Source of the DNA: a virus
IMG/VR virus record: IMGVR_UViG_3300030007_000012
Coordinates: 1 to 38,092 of that record
Reading direction: 5' to 3' (one strand)
DNA: 38,092 nt
Numbering within the stretch: the stretch's first letter is position 1; every line of letters begins with the position of its first letter. The notes below the pieces were generated by a model. It worked only from the letters and a program-made list of their open reading frames with translations. It did no database searches and was not told the DNA's origin. This document shows, piece by piece, positions 35,557 to 38,092 of this stretch. Position numbers and translations under genes: made by a program.

Positions 35557-35976
35557 CTAGAGTCCGTGCTTAGCCAGGGTGCGGAGCAGTCGGCGTTCAG
35601 CCTTCGGCAAGGATGCTCGCGCAAACCGTTCCCGCTCGCGCTTGATGGCCTCGGGATAGCTCCGGTCGATCATCACAATCCGGGTGCCGTCCCATTTTTC
35701 ACGGATGTTCTGATCGAAGAGGCTGAGCTGTTCGAGTGATGGCAGAAGATTGCCGTTCTCATCGAGAACCCCCATCCACCCGCAACCAGCTGAGACGCAT
35801 CGGCGTGTTCCAGAATCTCTGAAACTTTCCACCCGAGAGGCGCAGACGGGGCAGGTATAGCCGGACGGGCGCACAAAGCTCCTCTCAACGAAAAAAGCCT
35901 CACGGAGATCATACCTCCGCAAAGCCTGTTGACAGGATACCACGGAAACTGTGTCCTCGAAACTGTCATAAGTCAC
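35557..35976 (-). CDS. Minus-strand zinc-ribbon protein
   Basis: The 139-residue protein starts at GTG 35976; ATG 35969 is out of frame. It has YTCPVCASRVESFRDSG then RRCVSAGCGWMGVL: C-x2-C...C-x4-C, a TFIIS/ribbon-like pattern. The C-terminal half is charged and helical (DQNIREKWDGTRIVMIDRSY; IKRERERFARASLPKAERRL). It points away from terS and terL, with 0.3 kb of non-coding DNA before it, a typical place for a regulator. No Shine-Dalgarno was seen. DNA binding is inferred only. Confidence 0.6.
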   Translation of the reverse strand: MTYDSFEDTVSVVSCQQALRRYDLREAFFVERSFVRPSGYTCPVCASRVESFRDSGTRRCVSAGCGWMGVLDENGNLLPSLEQLSLFDQNIREKWDGTRIVMIDRSYPEAIKRERERFARASLPKAERRLLRTLAKHGL

Positions 35977-36288
35977 AAATTTTCAAGGTATGATCGAGGA
36001 AAATAGGGGTGCGGGGGGCCAGAAGGCCCCACCCGGCGCGTTAAAGTGCTACCGGGGTTTGAAGCAGAAATCTTCGCGCGCCCTGAGACACGGCAACGTC
36101 GCGAAGACAACCAAGAAACGCCGCCTTCAGGGCGGCGGTGCTGCCAAGCATGCGATGACCGGGGTTCACTTCAGGGGGCCTTCTTGACCGCGAGCATGCC
36201 TGGGCGACGACACGATAGCCGATAGCTGTCGGAACGCCGACCGCACGCTCCCCTCGACCGCGCTTCGGCGTGGGGGAGGGGGGCGTGC
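35977..36288. promoter_or_regulatory. Intergenic region between a divergent zinc gene and the terminase unit
   Basis: Plus-strand TATGAT at 35989-35994 is a possible -10. GCCGCC-TTCAG-GGCGGC (about 36119-36138) is a stem without T-tract. CCGATAGCTGTCGG lies near 36222. CTCCCC/GGGGAG (about 36249-36278) flanks a GCGCTTCGGCGTG stretch and puts the following ribosome site GGGAGGGGGG in a stem. A 65-codon frame (35990-36187) has no ribosome site and a weak product. Confidence 0.45.
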
Positions 36289-36717
36289 GTGCTCCTCTCC
36301 TCCAACCTCCTGCCGTGGAATGCCACACGCTTTGCCGATCACCCGAAGATGACCGACGAGCGCCTCGCCCTGATCGTCCGCAGCGCCTTCCGTGGGATGA
36401 TGGAGGCCGTGCTCGAATCCGGCGAAGCCGGAGAGAGTCTCGCGCCCCCCGATTTTGCTTTAGCCCAAGAGGCCGGTCGGCCCGCGCAGGCGGTCGTCCC
36501 CGAGGAAATCCCCTTCCCGAGCGTGACCGCAGCGGAGGAGACGCTCTTCGGCGAGACGCCCCCTCCGACGTTGGGGCTAAATCAGATGGACCTCGACGCT
36601 GCCCTAGCCGCTCGCGCAAGAGCGCGAGCGGCTTCCGAGCAGAACCTCCAGCCGCAGCACCAAGGCGGCCCCGGCGAAAAGGATGTCGCAGAATGGCTCA
36701 GGTTGCCGAACGCCTAG
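36289..36717 (+). CDS. Protein directly upstream of terL, unknown
   Basis: The 142-residue frame starts at GTG 36289, with GGAGGGG at about 36276-36283; ATG 36349 (MTDERLALIV) is the alternative. A helical segment (MTDERLALIVRSAFRGMMEA) is followed by Pro/Glu-rich linker and an Ala/Arg helix (DLDAALAARARARAASEQN). It overlaps the TerL start by 25 bases, so it is expressed with it. It lacks the helix-turn-helix of small terminases. A terminase accessory protein is possible. Confidence 0.55.
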   Translation: MLLSSNLLPWNATRFADHPKMTDERLALIVRSAFRGMMEAVLESGEAGESLAPPDFALAQEAGRPAQAVVPEEIPFPSVTAAEETLFGETPPPTLGLNQMDLDAALAARARARAASEQNLQPQHQGGPGEKDVAEWLRLPNA

Positions 36718-38092
36718 CGTACGATCCCAAGGACCGCACACACCGCCAGATCACGCCCGAAGCCTACGAGATCGTCACGAGCAACGGCGGCGTCATTGCG
36801 CCGGGAAGGCGCGATGACCTTACGCCCGTCTTCCGTGGCCTAAGCAACCCGTGGTGGCAACACCTGCACGACACGAGCCCGCAGGCGTTCGTGCAGCTCG
36901 TTGCGATCTGCCGTCGAGACTTCCCGACCTTCGCCGCGCTCATGCTCAAGATCGTGAACCGGCTCGACATGTCGAAGACGCCGTTCATTTTTAATAACGG
37001 GCAACAAATCATTTGGAATAAACAAGTAATGCGCCGTCGCGCGGGGATGATGATTTTCTTTCTCATTCTCAAAGCTCGCCAATTAGGAGCAACGTGTTTC
37101 GATGCTGGTGAACATTTTCACGAACTTTGGAGAGGAGAAAACGTCCGCACGCTCGATACGACGCATGATGAGCCGCTTGCAGCGCGCGTAATTTCGTTCT
37201 TCCGTATATTTTACGACAACCTTCCTATCGTCAAAGACGCGAATGGCGAAATAATTCGCGCGATAAAGCCTCCGCTCCGCAGCGAATCGAAGACGGCGAA
37301 AATACCAAAAAAAGAATTATACTTTAGTGACCGCATGTGCGAAGGCGCAACCTACGTTGCGAAGAATCTCGATCCGCGTGGGTTCACCTCGCAGCACATC
37401 GGGCTGCACGAGTGCGCGTTTTATCCGAATCTTAAAGATTTTTGGCAAGCATTAAGCCCGCAGCTCCCGGCAATGGGAACGAAAGCGCGATTGAAGTGCT
37501 CGGTAACGTGGGAATCTACACCTAATGGTCAGAACGACTTTTATGATTTTTGGCAATTAGCGAAGAATCCAGAGTCGGAGATGACCGCGATATTCCTGCC
37601 GTGGTACGTTCACGATGACGAATACACGATGGAGCCGCCCGAGGGATGGCGCATGAGCGGCGATGAAAAATCATTGCAAGAGCAGTTGAGTTTACAACGA
37701 CAAAAGATCGACGGGAAGAAAGTAACCCGTGCGCAAATGTACTGGCGACACCGGAAGCTTATCGACCTCGACGGCGACGAAGACGCCCTAGATATGGAAT
37801 TTCCCGCCGACGATTCCACTTGCTTCCTTCAGCGCTCAGAATCCGTTTTCTCCGCCGACATGAAATTTCTCACGCGCTCGTGCGCGGAAGCGGACGTGCG
37901 CGCGAAAGAAGCCTGGGGACGGCGCAACGACACGAACGGCGAACCCATCGAGACGCTCGGCCCCGTGTGCGGTAAGCTCCGGTATAAGCCGATGATCTCG
38001 CCGTTCTCGCCAATGATGAGCTTCCATGAGATCGAGCGCCCGAAGTTTGCAATCGGCGAGAGTGGTGATCTCTACGTCTGGGAGCCGCCCGA
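36693..38092 (+). CDS. terL: Terminase large subunit, N-terminal ATPase part (partial)
   Basis: This is the ATPase half of the packaging motor. It starts at ATG 36693 with AAGGA upstream and runs off the window. The adenine-binding and Walker A region is FFLILKARQLGATCFDAGEH, where KARQLG-A-T replaces the usual G-K-S/T loop in the way of many TerL proteins. The Walker B-like segment is IGLHECAFYPNL. The coupling motif is CSVTWESTPNGQNDFYDFW, with the S-T-P-N-G-x-N-x-F-Y typical of the family. After that come LPWYVHDDEYTMEPP and the linker to the nuclease (GESGDLYVWEPP). The nuclease half continues at base 2. A few codons with the first catalytic Asp appear to be missing at the join. Confidence 0.9.
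   Translation, partial: MAQVAERLAYDPKDRTHRQITPEAYEIVTSNGGVIAPGRRDDLTPVFRGLSNPWWQHLHDTSPQAFVQLVAICRRDFPTFAALMLKIVNRLDMSKTPFIFNNGQQIIWNKQVMRRRAGMMIFFLILKARQLGATCFDAGEHFHELWRGENVRTLDTTHDEPLAARVISFFRIFYDNLPIVKDANGEIIRAIKPPLRSESKTAKIPKKELYFSDRMCEGATYVAKNLDPRGFTSQHIGLHECAFYPNLKDFWQALSPQLPAMGTKARLKCSVTWESTPNGQNDFYDFWQLAKNPESEMTAIFLPWYVHDDEYTMEPPEGWRMSGDEKSLQEQLSLQRQKIDGKKVTRAQMYWRHRKLIDLDGDEDALDMEFPADDSTCFLQRSESVFSADMKFLTRSCAEADVRAKEAWGRRNDTNGEPIETLGPVCGKLRYKPMISPFSPMMSFHEIERPKFAIGESGDLYVWEPP

Noticed and set aside
35929-35934. TTGACA on the plus strand (perfect -35)
   Set aside because: No -10 box at 16-18 bases, and it lies inside the minus-strand zinc gene where it encodes part of CQQ.
35990-36187. 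65-codon frame starting at ATG 35990
   Set aside because: The product is Gly/Lys/Arg-rich with no fold-like pattern, there is no properly spaced ribosome site, and the region is better explained by promoter and hairpin elements.
1-38092. Integrase, excisionase, attachment site or CI-like repressor
   Set aside because: No tyrosine or serine recombinase motifs, and no repressor beyond an RHH protein and a small winged-helix-like protein. Temperate life cannot be supported.

Overview
The window reads as the almost complete genome of a small tailed virus (class Caudoviricetes) with a podovirus-like layout. It has a portal, scaffold, HK97-type capsid protein, head-tail adaptor and P22 gp10-like tail nozzle. 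A block of Ala/Gln-rich internal virion proteins follows directly, where a long-tailed phage would have a tape measure. No integrase, excisionase, CRISPR array, tRNA or rRNA was seen, so nothing points to lysogeny. The DNA is GC-rich. Many genes start with GTG or TTG, stop and start codons commonly overlap by 1 to 4 bases, and most genes have GGAGG-type ribosome sites. At least one gene looks leaderless. Several small zinc proteins resemble types common in actinobacterial and other high-GC phages, but the host cannot be named. The large terminase is cut by the window ends (36693-38092 and 2-691) and the halves rejoin in frame, so this is a circular or circularly permuted map. The first acidic motif of the terminase nuclease is missing at the join, so a few dozen bases are probably absent there.

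Layout. Positions 1-21194 (+) hold virion and lysis genes: terminase end, portal, scaffold, capsid, head or tail accessory and fibre-like proteins, adaptor, nozzle, signal-peptide and GNAT-like proteins, four internal virion proteins, then a lysis cassette (coiled-coil membrane protein, SLT-type muramidase, holin-like protein). Positions 21282-28128 (+) hold replication and recombination: a Cas4-like Fe-S nuclease, a Rad52/Sak-like annealing candidate, SSB, a primase-polymerase fused to a RepA-type helicase, a RusA resolvase, and small membrane or zinc proteins. A perfect 17-bp inverted repeat at 28188-28222 closes this block against a convergent one. Positions 28224-30153 (-) hold eight small genes, six of them rich in Cys/His clusters. 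Positions 30154-31058 are about 0.9 kb without a convincing gene. Positions 31059-35553 (+) hold small accessory genes, promoter-like elements, an RHH regulator and a probable small terminase. A minus-strand zinc protein (35557-35976) and a 0.3-kb gap precede the terminase.

The most unusual content is a virus-wide expansion of small Cys/His proteins. Four genes share one exact module, C-x5-H-x8-C-x2-C, in eight copies. It occurs as triple arrays in two genes about 26 kb apart on opposite strands (3302-3688 and 29078-29545) and singly in two more. The first two modules of both arrays are spaced exactly 39 residues apart. A related all-Cys protein lies backwards inside the structural operon between two 94-bp direct repeats that each carry a terminator, like a freshly inserted moron. 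Other points of note are a structured 240-nt leader, a terminator that contains the next gene's ribosome site, a series of extended -10 elements followed by hairpins, an AN1-like zinc finger and a 16-residue basic peptide gene.
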